NCBI RefSeq assembly: GCF_900218015.1
Contig: NZ_UFQQ01000027.1
Span: 1-61,440 of the forward strand
Reading direction: 5' to 3'
DNA from: Rhodopseudomonas pentothenatexigens
GTDB lineage: Bacteria > Pseudomonadota > Alphaproteobacteria > Rhizobiales > Xanthobacteraceae
DNA: 61,440 bases
In this document: piece after piece, positions 61,274-61,440 of the stretch
Layout of the letters: every line of letters starts with the position of its first letter
How positions within the stretch are numbered: the stretch's first letter is position 1
Position numbers and translations under genes: made by a program
The notes under the pieces: generated by a model
What the model saw: only the letters and a program-made list of their open reading frames with translations
Told to the model about the DNA's origin: nothing
Databases searched by the model: none

Positions 61274-61440
61274 TCTCTTCTCATCGCCACGTCTCTGCTC
61301 AGCGCCGCTGCCGCGCGCCGAAAGGGAGATTCCTGTATCTGCGAGGTGCTGGTGCATAGTCAGCACGACAGAGGCCGCTCGGTAGATTCCCGGCCGATCA
61401 TCTCGCCGTAACCCGGTGCGGGCGCCTCTGTCGGTGTTGC

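Overview
The window is high-GC DNA with the gene content, codon use and dispersed palindromic repeats of an alphaproteobacterium of the Bradyrhizobium/Rhodopseudomonas group (Nitrobacteraceae). A Rhodopseudomonas palustris-like chromosome is the best guess. That assignment comes from family content (DUF2865, class II DAHP synthase, pqqABCDE, PleC/PdhS-type kinases, CtrA-type TTAA-N7-TTAA sites), not from a database match. I recognise no rRNA, tRNA, CRISPR array or complete insertion sequence.

Layout. 1-4.0 kb (minus): possible transposase start at the edge, then the operon cysS - 43-aa membrane peptide - GNAT - cimA, the last three coupled by overlapping stop/start codons. 4.4-7.5 kb (plus): two exported proteins (one DUF2865) and an FAD amine-oxidase-type enzyme. 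7.5-9.7 kb: a LuxR-type regulator, a vapB antitoxin with a frame-damaged vapC, and a lower-GC orphan membrane protein; this is the most accessory-looking stretch. 9.8-16.5 kb (minus): nadE, dgkA, class II DAHP synthase, glutathione reductase, DUF2059 protein, rpiA. 16.7-19.1 kb (plus): gph, a PEGA-like lipoprotein behind a perfect CtrA-type site, moaA. 19.3-23.1 kb: a TRAP transporter whose two membrane subunits (plus) converge on its Tat-exported binding protein (minus). 23.3-31.5 kb: mrp, a 3-hydroxyisobutyrate-dehydrogenase-type reductase, an orphan PleC/PdhS-like kinase, DUF1289, a retropepsin-like protease, dusA, and a membrane class III nucleotide cyclase. 31.5-39.6 kb: a PepSY protein and a patatin-like lipoprotein, then an RND efflux operon with two adaptors, one pump and a small coupled gene, divergent from a TetR regulator with a palindromic operator between them. 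39.7-43.5 kb (plus): luciferase-like monooxygenase, HerA-like ATPase, glutathione-dependent formaldehyde dehydrogenase. 43.5-47.2 kb: a hairpin-repeat array, then pqqABCDE (minus), including the 26-aa PqqA precursor. 47.5-57.3 kb (plus): a GntR/FCD regulator, formyl-CoA:oxalate CoA-transferase, a TctCBA-type carboxylate transporter, then ketopantoate-reductase-like, fumarylacetoacetase-like, nitronate-monooxygenase-like and quinone-oxidoreductase-like enzymes. 57.4-61.3 kb: a CDF cation transporter and a second orphan PAS/PleC-like kinase.

How they work together. Most of the window is core metabolism. The most coherent modules are the PQQ biosynthesis operon next to the formaldehyde dehydrogenase (PQQ-dependent alcohol dehydrogenases make aldehydes), the GntR-controlled oxalate/carboxylate uptake and CoA-activation region, the TetR-controlled efflux operon, and the split TRAP transporter. 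I found no clearly new defence or mobile system. The best candidates for something undescribed are the small coupled genes, the degenerate VapC and the unexplained enzyme set at 53-57 kb.
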